Assembly: GCA_031284065.1 (NCBI GenBank)
Contig: JAITAP010000174.1
Span: forward strand, 1 to 21,677
Reading direction: 5' to 3'
Source: Prevotellaceae bacterium
GTDB taxonomy: Bacteria; Bacteroidota; Bacteroidia; Bacteroidales; UBA932
Length of the DNA stretch: 21,677 bases
The notes beneath the pieces were generated by a model. That model did no database searches and was not told the DNA's origin. It was given only the letters and a program-made list of their open reading frames with translations. The translations under genes and the position numbers were made by a program. This document shows, piece by piece, positions 14,548 to 21,677 of the stretch (position 1 is the first letter of the stretch; every line of letters starts with the position of its first letter).

Positions 14548-15420
14548 ATGAAATATAATTTGCTAAAAGGCAAGCGAGGTCTCATTTTTGGAGCGCTCAA
14601 CGAAAAATCTATTGCGTGGAAGGTGGCGGAGCGCGCCTACGAGGAGGGAGCGCAGGTGGCGCTCACCAATACCCCTGTCTCCATGCGGCTGGGAAACATT
14701 AACGAGTTGGCAAAAAAGCTCAACACTATCGTAATTCCTGCGGACGCTACCAAAATAGAAGATTTGGAGAATCTGGTACAAAAAAGCATGGAGCATCTCG
14801 GCGGACAGCTCGACTTCGTGCTGCACTCCATCGGGATGTCGCCCAACGTGCGCAAGGGAAAAACGTACGATGACCTCGACTACGCCTACCTGCAACAAAC
14901 GCTGGATATTTCCGCCATTTCGTTTCACAAGATGCTGCAAGTATGCCGCAAAGCCGACGCTATCAGCCGTTGGGGGTCGGTGGTAGCGCTGTCGTACATT
15001 GCGGCGCAGCGCACGCTGTACGGCTACAACGACATGGCTGACGCTAAAGCCATGCTCGAATCCATTGCCCGCAGCTTTGGCTACATTTACGGGCGCGAAA
15101 AGAGAATCCGCATCAACACCGTTTCGCAGTCGCCCACGCTGACTACGGCGGGCAGCGGCATCATGGGGTTTGACAACCTCGTGGACTTTGCCGACCGCAT
15201 GTCGCCGCTCGGCAACGCCGACGCGGAAGACTGCGCCAGCTACGTCATCACCCTGTTCTCCGACCTGACCCGCAAGGTAACCATGCAAAACCTCTTCCAC
15301 GACGGCGGATACTCAAGCATGGGCATGAGCTTCCGAGCCATGAAGGTGTACAACGAGGGGCTGGAGTACCGAGATGTGAAGGATGATAAAACGAAGCAGC
15401 AGAAAGAAATTGAGAGTTGA
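14548..15420 (+). CDS. fabI: Enoyl-[acyl-carrier-protein] reductase (NADH)
   Basis: 290 residues; short-chain dehydrogenase fold enzyme for the last reduction of each fatty-acid elongation cycle, the triclosan/isoniazid-type target. The FabI signature is clear: N-terminal KGKRGLIFGALNEKSIAWKV (7-26, the divergent nucleotide-binding loop), LHSIGMSP (92-99), and the catalytic set Y150 (in ALSYIAAQ) and Y160-x6-K167 (GYNDMADAK). QSPTLTTAGSGIMGFD (194-209) is the substrate-binding loop. Relative to short FabI proteins it has a charged C-terminal tail (KDDKTKQQKEIES). It has its own probable promoter after uxaA. The rRNA methyltransferase follows 117 nt later, across a repeat-bearing gap. Confidence 0.96.
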   Translation: MKYNLLKGKRGLIFGALNEKSIAWKVAERAYEEGAQVALTNTPVSMRLGNINELAKKLNTIVIPADATKIEDLENLVQKSMEHLGGQLDFVLHSIGMSPNVRKGKTYDDLDYAYLQQTLDISAISFHKMLQVCRKADAISRWGSVVALSYIAAQRTLYGYNDMADAKAMLESIARSFGYIYGREKRIRINTVSQSPTLTTAGSGIMGFDNLVDFADRMSPLGNADAEDCASYVITLFSDLTRKVTMQNLFHDGGYSSMGMSFRAMKVYNEGLEYRDVKDDKTKQQKEIES

Positions 15421-15428
15421 GAATTATT

Positions 15429-15490
15429 GCTTGCACTTTGCAAGCCCCGCAGGGACAGCGCTTGATTAACCGAAGGCTTTAGCCTGCGGT
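15429..15490. repeat. Two REP-like palindromes between fabI and rlmD
   Basis: GCTTGC-ACTTT-GCAAGC (15429-15445) and the imperfect dyad ACCG-a-AGGCT-tt-AGCCT-g-CGGT (about 15469-15490). Neither has a U-tract. They resemble in kind, not in sequence, the palindromes after uxaB. The first might stabilise the fabI 3' end. Confidence 0.6.
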
Positions 15491-15537
15491 CAGCGGTTCG
15501 TGTAATTCGCGGACAATAGTAGCTCAAAAATGCAGCC

Positions 15538-16944
15538 ATGAAGCAAAAAAATCACCCCCTTTTAGAGCAGGTAACCATTACCGATGTAGCCGCCGAGGGC
15601 AAAGCTATTGCCCGCGTTGATGGCATGGCGCTGTTTGTTCCGTTTGCCGTGCCCGGCGACGTGGTAGATGTGCAGGTAAGCAAGCGGCGCAGCAGCTTCA
15701 TGGAGGGGTACATTACGCGGCTCGTGTCGCCGTCGCCGCAGCGCGTTGCTCCGTTTTGCGAGCACTATGGCGTTTGCGGAGGCTGCAAGTGGCAGCCCCT
15801 GCCGTACCCCGAGCAGCTCCGCTGCAAGCAGCGGCAGGTGGAAGACCAGCTGGCGCGCATAGGAAACTTTCGCAACCTTAGCGTTAACAGCATACTTGGC
15901 GCGGAAAAAACAACGTTCTACCGCAACAAGTTGGAGTTTACTTTTTCGCACAAGCGGTGGATGACTAAGGCTGAAATCGACGCAGGCGAACCCATCGGCG
16001 ACCCGCAGGCGCTGGGCTTCCACATCCCCCTGAAGTTTGACAAGGTGCTCGACGTAAAAAAATGCTACCTGCAAGCCGACCCGTCGAACGACGTGAGGCT
16101 TGCCGTCAAAAAGTTTGCGACGGACAACCGGCTGGAGTTTTTCGACCTGCGGGCGCAAACAGGCCTGCTTCGCAACCTCATCATACGCACATCGAGCACG
16201 GGCGAGCTAATGGTCATTGTTGTTTTTTACAGAAACGACGAGGAGCACATTACCCTGCTCATGCAGCGCCTGCAACGCTCGTTTCCCGGCATAACCTCGC
16301 TGCTCTACGTGGTCAACGGCAAGCGCAACGATACTATTGGCGACCAAGAGGTGGTGTGCTTTGCCGGACGCGACCATATTTACGAGGAAATGGAGGGGCT
16401 GCGCTTCAAAATCGGCGCAAAATCGTTTTACCAAACCAACTCCGAGCAGGCTTACAAGCTGTACTGCATTGCGCGTAATTTTGCGCAGCTAAGCGGCAGC
16501 GAGGTCGTATATGACTTGTACACCGGCACGGGAACAATTGCCAATTTTGTGGCAAAAAACGCAAAAAAGGTGGTAGGCGTGGAGTACGTAAAGGAAGCCA
16601 TTGACGACGCCCGCGCAAATGCCCTCCTCAACGGCGTAAGCAACGCCGTGTTTTTTGCGGGCGACATGAAGGATGTGCTCAACGCCGATTTTGTTGCGCA
16701 AAACGGCCATCCCGACGTGGTTATCCTCGACCCTCCGCGCGCCGGCATTCACCCCGACGTGGCGCAGGCAATACTGAAAGCGCAGCCGCAGCGCATAGTT
16801 TACGTGAGCTGCAACCCCGCTACGCAGGCGCGGGACATGGCGCTCCTCTCGCCAGCTTACGCCATTACCGGCGTGCAGCCCGTAGACATGTTCCCCCATA
16901 CCCACCACGTGGAAAATGTGGTGGCGATGAGCATTGAGAGGTGA
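15538..16944 (+). CDS. rlmD: 23S rRNA (uracil-5-)-methyltransferase, RlmD/RumA family
   Basis: 468 residues. N-terminal TRAM RNA-binding domain (about 8-66), then four cysteines positioned for a [4Fe-4S] cluster (C74, C80 and C83 in CEHYGVCGGC, and C176 in KKCYLQ), then an SAM-dependent methyltransferase domain with YDLYTGTGT (325-333), ILDPPRAGIHPD (396-407), the nucleophile C425 in VSCNP and E459 in HVEN as likely base. It methylates C5 of a uridine in 23S rRNA using SAM. Bacteroidota usually carry one to several paralogues, so the exact target uridine (1939, 747 or another) cannot be assigned; the symbol is by family. No clear promoter directly upstream; it may be read from fabI. Confidence 0.88.
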   Translation: MKQKNHPLLEQVTITDVAAEGKAIARVDGMALFVPFAVPGDVVDVQVSKRRSSFMEGYITRLVSPSPQRVAPFCEHYGVCGGCKWQPLPYPEQLRCKQRQVEDQLARIGNFRNLSVNSILGAEKTTFYRNKLEFTFSHKRWMTKAEIDAGEPIGDPQALGFHIPLKFDKVLDVKKCYLQADPSNDVRLAVKKFATDNRLEFFDLRAQTGLLRNLIIRTSSTGELMVIVVFYRNDEEHITLLMQRLQRSFPGITSLLYVVNGKRNDTIGDQEVVCFAGRDHIYEEMEGLRFKIGAKSFYQTNSEQAYKLYCIARNFAQLSGSEVVYDLYTGTGTIANFVAKNAKKVVGVEYVKEAIDDARANALLNGVSNAVFFAGDMKDVLNADFVAQNGHPDVVILDPPRAGIHPDVAQAILKAQPQRIVYVSCNPATQARDMALLSPAYAITGVQPVDMFPHTHHVENVVAMSIER

Positions 16945-16956
16945 AAACCTTGCAAA

Positions 16957-17140
16957 TTTCAATGCGTTTTACCTCCCAAGCTCGATTGTCAAATTTAATA
17001 TCCGGATTTTTCTTTTCGCTTTCCGGTAAAAGCTCAACTTGCTTGCCGCTGTACTTTGCAAGCATTTTTCCGGCAATTTTTTTGGCTTCGCCGCTCCGCC
17101 TTTTTTTGAAAAGGCGTATCCGGTACGTATTAAACCCCAA
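16957..17140 (-). pseudogene. Relic of a CdiA-type nuclease toxin domain
   Basis: On the minus strand, from about 17110 to 16960, a frame reads FKKRRSGEAKKIAGKMLAKY, then GKQVELLPESEKKNPDIKF, then AWEVKRI. The pattern (A-K-x-L-x-K-Y, V-x-L-L-P-E, N-P-D, W-E-x-K) resembles the first half of the nuclease domain found at CdiA toxin C-termini and in some phage morphogenesis proteins. There is no ATG, the frame starts only from a TTG inside a palindrome, and after W-E-V-K-R-I it runs into the antisense of the rlmD 3' end, so the second half is missing. It is best read as a truncated remnant. The family link is from memory of the motif and needs a profile search. Confidence 0.45.
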
Positions 17141-17147
17141 TGGGGTT
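17133..17147. repeat. Short palindrome AACCCCA-A-TGGGGTT
   Basis: Perfect 7-bp arms around one base at the upstream edge of the nuclease relic; similar in core (AACCCC..GGGGTT) to the hairpin at 10583-10607. Confidence 0.6.
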
Positions 17148-17187
17148 GTTTGGTTACTTGAGTTAGGCGGGAAAACAATTCAAAATG

Positions 17188-17470
17188 ACTTTGTTGCAAC
17201 GAATAATAGCTCATGTTATGCAGGTTTATAATTTTTGATGGATTGCAATTGTTCTCAATTCCCCGTAGGGGAATAATATCAATAGAAAAACGTGTATCAC
17301 CCCTTCCTATTCCCCGTAGGGGATTAATAGAAAATGACGACGCTGTTAAATCCCTACGGGATAGGCTAAGGGCGAAAGCGGGCAAAATCTTTTCTACTGA
17401 TATTATTCCCCTACGGGGAATTGGAGCGAAGCGGAGTTCGGCGCAGCCAAATTGAAAATTGAGAGTTGGC
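17188..17470. repeat. Dispersed palindromic element, copy 2 (long)
   Basis: Contains the same 41-nt left end as copy 1 (17210-17250). Its core is a long inverted repeat: 17257-17289 and 17390-17422 are complementary at 32 of 33 positions with a 100-nt spacer, and each arm itself carries the palindrome ATTCCCCGTAGGGGAAT. The spacer holds further CCCCGTAGGGG and CCCTACGGG palindromes. A 14-mer at the left (17188-17201, ACTTTGTTGCAACG) recurs inverted to the right of copy 1 (12828-12841), and GAGTTGGC occurs at the right side of both (12811-12818, 17463-17470). No ORF of note. Outer boundaries are approximate. Confidence 0.8.
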
Positions 17471-17513
17471 TGGCGCAGAGCTACGTTGCTTCAGCTTGCG
17501 CAGCGCCTAATTT

Positions 17514-18275
17514 TCAATTTTCAACGCTTTGGCACAGGATAACGAGCGCGCGCAGCTGCTCTTCTTTGGAGTAGTCAACATCCTTCTGCTTGGCAATTTC
17601 CTCTTTACATGCGGGGAAAGCCTTAATGAATGTTTTTTTGTTCGCCACCTTTGGCTTAAGGTTTTTGATGAGGTAGTAGATTCTGCTTTCCTCAAAAATG
17701 AGCTCTTCCGTTCCGGTAAGGTGGTCGGCGGGAGCGCCGTCCATAGCGCTTACGCTCTCCACCTTCATCAGCGAGGTAGCGCCGCCGTAGCCGCCGTCTT
17801 TGCGGTGGTCAACAATGCGCAGCTTGCGTGCTACGCCAAGCTGCACCTCTCCGTCGAGCAACACCTCGATGAAAGCCGATTTGTACTTTACAAAAAAACG
17901 CTTGCCAATGCTCACGTACTGCACCGCTTCGAGGTTTGCAATTGCCATTACGCTACTGTCGTCGCCTATAAACTGCATTTGCTCCAGCAGTATGTTGTAG
18001 TTGAGTTTTGCCGACGCGCGTTCGCCGGTGTTGAACATGACCGTTCCGTCGGTAAACTGGGGCAACAGGTACTGCGTTGCGCCCGACATGATTTGCGTAA
18101 CATCGTTGTAGCGATTGGATAGCTGCACGGCTTCGCGCTTTTGCGCAGGCAGCGCGGTGCATACGCTGCACAAAAACATGACGGAAAAAAAGCGCGTTAT
18201 CCCCCTCGCTCCGCCGCGCGGAGGGAGTAATGCCGACGTTGGCATGGCTACCATTTTGTGTAAATTTTTTTTCAT
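17514..18275 (-). CDS. Secreted protein of unknown function
   Basis: I do not recognise a family. From the chosen start the protein has 253 residues: a basic N-terminus (MKKNLHK), a Gly/Pro/Arg-rich stretch (LLPPRGGARG), a hydrophobic segment FFSVMFLCSVCTALPAQ that looks like a signal-peptide core with cleavage after ALPA, then about 205 mature residues that look beta-rich first and lysine-rich and helical at the end. Export to the periplasm or beyond is likely. The open frame runs up to 18353, but the promoter's -7 box overlaps that ATG, so the start should be 18275 or one of the ATGs at 18254, 18245 or 18179. A GC-rich hairpin repeat sits inside the signal-peptide coding part. It is divergent from the beta-propeller gene. 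Confidence 0.75.
   Translation of the reverse strand: MKKNLHKMVAMPTSALLPPRGGARGITRFFSVMFLCSVCTALPAQKREAVQLSNRYNDVTQIMSGATQYLLPQFTDGTVMFNTGERASAKLNYNILLEQMQFIGDDSSVMAIANLEAVQYVSIGKRFFVKYKSAFIEVLLDGEVQLGVARKLRIVDHRKDGGYGGATSLMKVESVSAMDGAPADHLTGTEELIFEESRIYYLIKNLKPKVANKKTFIKAFPACKEEIAKQKDVDYSKEEQLRALVILCQSVEN
18203..18230. repeat. GC-rich hairpin inside the signal-peptide coding region
   Basis: CTCCGC-CGC-GCGGAG, a perfect 6-bp stem in a run rich in C/G, lies in the N-terminal codons (encoding PPRGGARG) of the minus-strand secreted protein. Its composition differs sharply from the AT-rich surroundings, as if a REP-like unit had landed in frame. Confidence 0.6.
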
Positions 18276-18350
18276 AAACGGCCATAAAGTAAAAGCGTAC
18301 AAGATATATAGCTGCAATACCACGCACTTATTGTACATGGTACAATATCG

Positions 18351-18381
18351 CAAATATAGGTAAAATATTCAACTTTCGCAA
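18351..18381 (-). promoter_or_regulatory. Promoter of the secreted unknown protein
   Basis: On the minus strand, TTG (18381-18379), a 20-nt spacer and TATATTTG (18358-18351) fit the Bacteroidota consensus. Initiation near 18344 rules out the ATG at 18353 as start. Confidence 0.65.
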
Positions 18382-18593
18382 GTTGCTTAATTTATTGCAT
18401 GTAAGCATTTTATAGCGATTTTGTTTATATAATTCGGTGGAAATCAACATTTTAGTATTTTTCATACCGTTAGGCTACGGCAGCCCCAAAAGAAATTTTC
18501 TTCCGATACTTGCACGGTAAGGCTGCATTGAGGAGTTGAATCTACATGTACAAGTTTTTATCATACGAATTAGATAATTCACTTTGTTTTTTG

Positions 18594-18601
18594 TAACTTT
18601 G
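18594..18601 (+). promoter_or_regulatory. -7 element of the beta-propeller gene
   Basis: TAACTTTG matches TAnnTTTG; the predicted start of transcription (about 18608) lies 12 nt before the ATG at 18620 and excludes the in-frame ATG at 18584. No good -33 box is seen. Confidence 0.5.
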
Positions 18602-18619
18602 CCTAAATTTTTTTTTACC

Positions 18620-19825
18620 ATGAAAACAACCATGCTTTTTTTATGTTCGCTATTAGTAGCGACAGCGCTACCGGCGCAGGAAACCAAACAGTGGCGCGGC
18701 AACCGCACGGGCGTGTACAGCGAGCCAAACTTGCTCAAATCGTGGCCTGCCGAAGGCCCTAAAATGCTATGGCACTACGACGGTCTTGGCGAGGGACATT
18801 CGTCGGTTGCCATATCGTCCGGAAAGATTTACGTAACGGGGCTTACCGGCGACAATGGCTACATTTATGCGTTTGATTTGCAGGGAAACCTGCTGAACAA
18901 AAAGGAATACGGCAACGAGTGGAATAAAAGCTACAACGGGTCGCGGGGAACAATCACCGTCAACGATGGCAAGCTGTACCTGATTTCGGGGGTAGGCGAT
19001 ATTGTCTGCCTCAACGAAAGCGCCCTTGATGTGGTGTGGAAAAAAAATATGCTGAGCGATTTTGATGCAAAAAACATCACGTGGGGCATTTGCGAATCTC
19101 CGCTCATTGTTGGCGAAAAGCTCATCGCCACGCCGGGCGGAAAAGAGCATAATATCGTTGCGCTCGACAAAAACACCGGAAAGCTCATTTGGAGCGCCCC
19201 CGCCGAGGGCGACCTCTCGGCGTACTGCTCGCCCCTGTACGTTGGCGATCAGCAAACGCCGCAGGTGGTTACCATGACAGCCAAGCACATTGTGGGCATT
19301 GACGTTGCCACCGGAAAACAGCTCTGGTCGTTTGAAAACATTAACCGACATGCCGTACACCCCAACATTCCGGTGTACAGCGACAACATGCTCCTCTGCA
19401 CCAGCGGCTACGGCAAGGGCTCCGTAATGCTGCGCCTGACCGACGGGGGACGTAGCGTGGAAAAAGTGTGGGAAGCTCCGGAGCTCGACTCGCGCATGGG
19501 CGCAATGGTAAAAATCGGCAACTACGCCTACGGCTCGGGCGACGCAAACAAGTACTGGTTTTGCGTGGACTGGAAAACCGGAGAGCTGCTCTACAAGGAC
19601 AATTCGCTGCCCATAGGCGCTGTTATTGCCAACAACGACATGCTATACTGCTACTCCGACAGGGGCGACTTGGCGCTGGTAAAAGCCACGCCCGAAAAAT
19701 TTGACGTGACCGGCAAGGTTACGGTTACGCTGGGCACCGACCAGCATTGGGCGCACCCCGTCATTCACAAGGAGACGCTCTACCTCCGGCACGGAAATAC
19801 GCTGATAGCCTACAAGGTAAAGTAG
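18620..19825 (+). CDS. Secreted PQQ-type beta-propeller repeat protein
   Basis: 401 residues from the chosen start. A signal peptide is clear (MKTTMLFLCSLLVATALPAQ, cleavage near residue 19). The mature part has repeated blade-like segments of the PQQ/quinoprotein kind: KIYVTGLTGDNGYIYAFDLQG, KLYLISGVGDIVCLN, NIVALDKNTGKLIWSAPAEG, IVGIDVATGKQLWSF, DWKTGELLYKD, TLIAYKVK. The W-S-x and D-x-x-T-G-K signatures mark the family. Similar proteins act as quinoprotein dehydrogenase-like scaffolds or BamB-like propellers; no bound cofactor residues can be assigned and the role is unknown. It has its own promoter, is divergent from the secreted unknown gene and convergent with the GNAT gene 12 nt away. 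The ATG at 18584 would precede the transcription start. Confidence 0.88.
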   Translation: MKTTMLFLCSLLVATALPAQETKQWRGNRTGVYSEPNLLKSWPAEGPKMLWHYDGLGEGHSSVAISSGKIYVTGLTGDNGYIYAFDLQGNLLNKKEYGNEWNKSYNGSRGTITVNDGKLYLISGVGDIVCLNESALDVVWKKNMLSDFDAKNITWGICESPLIVGEKLIATPGGKEHNIVALDKNTGKLIWSAPAEGDLSAYCSPLYVGDQQTPQVVTMTAKHIVGIDVATGKQLWSFENINRHAVHPNIPVYSDNMLLCTSGYGKGSVMLRLTDGGRSVEKVWEAPELDSRMGAMVKIGNYAYGSGDANKYWFCVDWKTGELLYKDNSLPIGAVIANNDMLYCYSDRGDLALVKATPEKFDVTGKVTVTLGTDQHWAHPVIHKETLYLRHGNTLIAYKVK

Positions 19826-19837
19826 GCGCAGCAAGCG

Positions 19838-20377
19838 CTAACGGGGCACGGGTAGAATGTGCTGCATCAGGAGCTCGTTCTCAAATGCGCGCTGCGATTT
19901 TTTTCGCCAGTCTTTTTTTATCCCCGAAACTTCAAATTCCGCCTTGCGGAATAGCGCAATGCTCGCCTCGTTGCTTTCGGCAACGCTACAGTACAGCTGG
20001 TGCAGCTGCAACGTATCGGCGGCATAGCTGATGACCCGACGCATTGCCTGCGTGGCGTATCCTTTCCGCCGGAAAGAGGGTTCATAGATAATAATTCCTA
20101 CTTCTGCGCGAAGATTTTGCGGGTCGAAGTTAAAGAGGTCAACAGCGCCAACCGTAATGCGCACGCCGTCTTCCTGTAGCACGTCTATCATCAGGCGAAG
20201 CTGCCGGGTGGCGTAAATATCCTGCCGCACATTCTGAATAAACGTCTGCAAAGCGTACCGCGAGCAGGGCGCAAGCATGTTGCTCACGCCCCATACCTCG
20301 GGATTATTCTCCTTTTCGTAAAGCATCTCCAAGTCAATAGGCTCTACGGCGCGCAAAAGTACTTGATTTGAGCTCAA
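19838..20377 (-). CDS. GNAT family N-acetyltransferase (RimJ/RimL-like)
   Basis: 179 residues. The start VLLRAVEPIDLEMLYEKENN is typical of the Acetyltransf_3 branch, and the acetyl-CoA pyrophosphate loop is present as RRKGYA (103-108) after EVGIIIYEPSF. The C-terminal half has the usual VAESNEASIALFRKAEFEVSG segment. It transfers an acetyl group from acetyl-CoA to an amine; the acceptor (protein N-terminus, spermidine-like amine or other) cannot be told. It starts 8 nt after metK ends, so it is probably translated from the metK transcript. No functional link to SAM synthesis is evident beyond co-transcription. Confidence 0.88.
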   Translation of the reverse strand: MSSNQVLLRAVEPIDLEMLYEKENNPEVWGVSNMLAPCSRYALQTFIQNVRQDIYATRQLRLMIDVLQEDGVRITVGAVDLFNFDPQNLRAEVGIIIYEPSFRRKGYATQAMRRVISYAADTLQLHQLYCSVAESNEASIALFRKAEFEVSGIKKDWRKKSQRAFENELLMQHILPVPR

Positions 20378-20385
20378 AATGCCTG

Positions 20386-21642
20386 TTATTTTTTCAGCTT
20401 AAACTCTTTCTTGATGGCGTCAACAAAATCCAGCTTCTCCCACGTGAAAAATTCTATCTCTTTTGTCTGTTTTTTGCCGCCGATGTTCAGCTGAACTTTC
20501 CTTGTGAACGGCGCACGCCCGAAGTGTCCGTATGCCGCCGTTTCTTCAAAAATGGGGTTGAGTAGCCCCAGCCGCTGCACAATGGCGTAGGGGCGCAGGT
20601 CGAACAGGTTTTCTATCTTCTGCGCAATTTCGCCGTCGGTCAGCTTAACCTTTGACGTTCCGTAGGTGTTGACGTACAGCCCCACCGGTTTGGCCACGCC
20701 AATGGCGTAGGCAACCTGCACCAGCGTTTGCTCTGCCACGCCTGCCGCTACCAGATTTTTTGCAATGTGCCGTGCGGCATACGCGGCTGAGCGGTCAACC
20801 TTGCTGCTGTCTTTGCCCGAAAACGCGCCGCCGCCGTGCGCACCCCAGCCGCCGTAGGTGTCAACAATGATTTTCCTGCCGGTAAGCCCCGTGTCGCCAT
20901 GCGGGCCGCCAATTACAAACTTTCCCGTCGGGTTCACGTGCAGGATAATTTTTTCGTCAAAAAGCTTGGCAATGCTTCTGCCCAACTTTTTAACGGTGCG
21001 CGGAATGAGGATAGCCTGCACGTCATCCTTTATTTTCTTTAGCATGGCGGCGTCCTTGTCAAACTCGTCGTGCTGCGTGGAAATTACAATGGTGTGCACG
21101 CGCAGCGGCTTGTTGTCGTCGCCGTACTCAACGGTTACCTGACTTTTGCTGTCGGGGCGCAGGTAGGTCATCACCTTCCCCTCGCGGCGAATTGCCGCCA
21201 GCTCTATCAGCAGCTCGTGCGCAATGGTGAGGGAGAGCGGCGCCAGCTCTTTGGTTTCGTTGCAGGCGTACCCAAACATAATGCCCTGGTCGCCGGCGCC
21301 CTGTTCCTCCGCCTTTTTGCGCACCACGCCCTGATTAATGTCGGGCGATTGGGCATGAATGGCGGATATTACGCCGCACGAGCTGCTCTCGAACATGTAT
21401 TCGCCCTTGTTGTAGCCAATACGCGCTATCACGCGACGCGCGGTCTCCTGCACGTCAACGTAGGCGGAGGTGTTGACCTCGCCGCTCAGCACGCACAGGC
21501 CGGTTGTTACCAGCGTTTCGCAGGCAACCTTTGAGGTGGGGTCTTGGCGCAGAAATTCATCTACCAGCGCATCCGAAATTTGGTCGGCAACCTTATCGGG
21601 GTGTCCCTCCGATACAGACTCCGAAGTAAAAAAGTAAGCCAT
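20386..21642 (-). CDS. metK: S-adenosylmethionine synthetase
   Basis: 418 residues. Converts ATP and methionine to S-adenosylmethionine, which supplies the methyl donor for enzymes such as the RlmD-type methyltransferase in this window. Signatures: SEGHPDKVADQISDA (H14, D16, K17 near the N-terminus, ATP and metal binding), GAGDQGIMFGYAC, and the glycine-rich loop GGWGAHGGGAFSGKDSSKVDRS. It is somewhat longer than the E. coli enzyme (384), as is common in Bacteroidota. The start at 21642 matches the family N-terminus. Only 35 nt of upstream sequence is in the window, a T-rich stretch without a visible -7 box, so the promoter lies outside or is not recognisable. Confidence 0.97.
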   Translation of the reverse strand: MAYFFTSESVSEGHPDKVADQISDALVDEFLRQDPTSKVACETLVTTGLCVLSGEVNTSAYVDVQETARRVIARIGYNKGEYMFESSSCGVISAIHAQSPDINQGVVRKKAEEQGAGDQGIMFGYACNETKELAPLSLTIAHELLIELAAIRREGKVMTYLRPDSKSQVTVEYGDDNKPLRVHTIVISTQHDEFDKDAAMLKKIKDDVQAILIPRTVKKLGRSIAKLFDEKIILHVNPTGKFVIGGPHGDTGLTGRKIIVDTYGGWGAHGGGAFSGKDSSKVDRSAAYAARHIAKNLVAAGVAEQTLVQVAYAIGVAKPVGLYVNTYGTSKVKLTDGEIAQKIENLFDLRPYAIVQRLGLLNPIFEETAAYGHFGRAPFTRKVQLNIGGKKQTKEIEFFTWEKLDFVDAIKKEFKLKK

Positions 21643-21677
21643 GATTTTTTTGTTTTTTTTAGTTTGGTTGTTTGTTT

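Noticed and set aside
13576..15300. Long minus-strand frames opposite uxaA and fabI
   Set aside because: Antisense shadows of well-supported enzymes; no family motifs.
15469..15500. tRNA fragment (GGTTCG-like sequence near 15495)
   Set aside because: Only a short match to a T-loop motif; no acceptor stem or anticodon arm can be drawn.
16941..17455. Small plus-strand frames in the rlmD downstream gap
   Set aside because: They run through palindromic repeat sequence and antisense of the nuclease relic, with no coherent protein features.
18276..18353. Longer N-terminus of the secreted unknown protein
   Set aside because: The ATG at 18353 overlaps the -7 box of a well-spaced promoter.

Overview
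The window reads as a chromosomal segment of a Bacteroidota (Bacteroidales-like) bacterium. Evidence: promoters of the form TTTG-N20/21-TAnnTTTG upstream of several genes (polA, uxaA, the secreted hypothetical), start codons preceded by A-rich sequence rather than clear Shine-Dalgarno boxes, and gene content typical of the phylum (dnaN next to a DEDDh exonuclease, a DUF4340-like protein, an AAA_14/DUF4143 ATPase, a lacI-uxaB-uxaA uronate locus). I found no rRNA, tRNA, CRISPR array, phage module or transposase.

Layout. (1) 86-3208, minus strand: a tight operon dnaN > DEDDh exonuclease > Fsr-like MFS exporter, with gaps of 14 and 7 nt. (2) 3438-4436, minus: a membrane-anchored DUF4340-like protein. 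(3) 4709-7513, plus: polA with a near-consensus promoter. (4) 7705-10460, plus: a LacI-family regulator with an unusual hexapeptide-repeat N-terminus, then uxaB. (5) 10461-11303: an intergenic zone with four unrelated hairpins followed by a 33-bp palindromic tandem array whose 3' end merges into the promoter of (6) an AAA_14/DUF4143 ATPase (11304-12596). (7) A dispersed non-coding element (12638 to about 12818), then uxaA (12938-14425), fabI (14548-15420) and an rlmD-type rRNA methyltransferase (15538-16944). (8) 16945-17513: a relic of a nuclease-toxin domain, then a second, longer copy of the dispersed element. (9) A divergent pair: a secreted protein of unknown function (minus, to about 18275) and a secreted PQQ-type beta-propeller (plus, 18620-19825). 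(10) metK > GNAT acetyltransferase, minus, at the right edge.

How genes work together. DnaN, the exonuclease and PolA belong to replication and repair. UxaB and UxaA are consecutive steps of hexuronate catabolism (tagaturonate to altronate to 2-keto-3-deoxygluconate), probably controlled by the adjacent LacI-type regulator; the two genes are separated by the palindrome array and the ATPase, which look like an insertion. FabI (fatty acid elongation), RlmD (rRNA modification) and MetK (SAM supply) are housekeeping.

The most unusual material is non-coding: the 33-bp array with largely pairing-preserving variation directly at an ATPase promoter, and two copies of a mosaic palindromic element that share 40 of 41 nt at one end.
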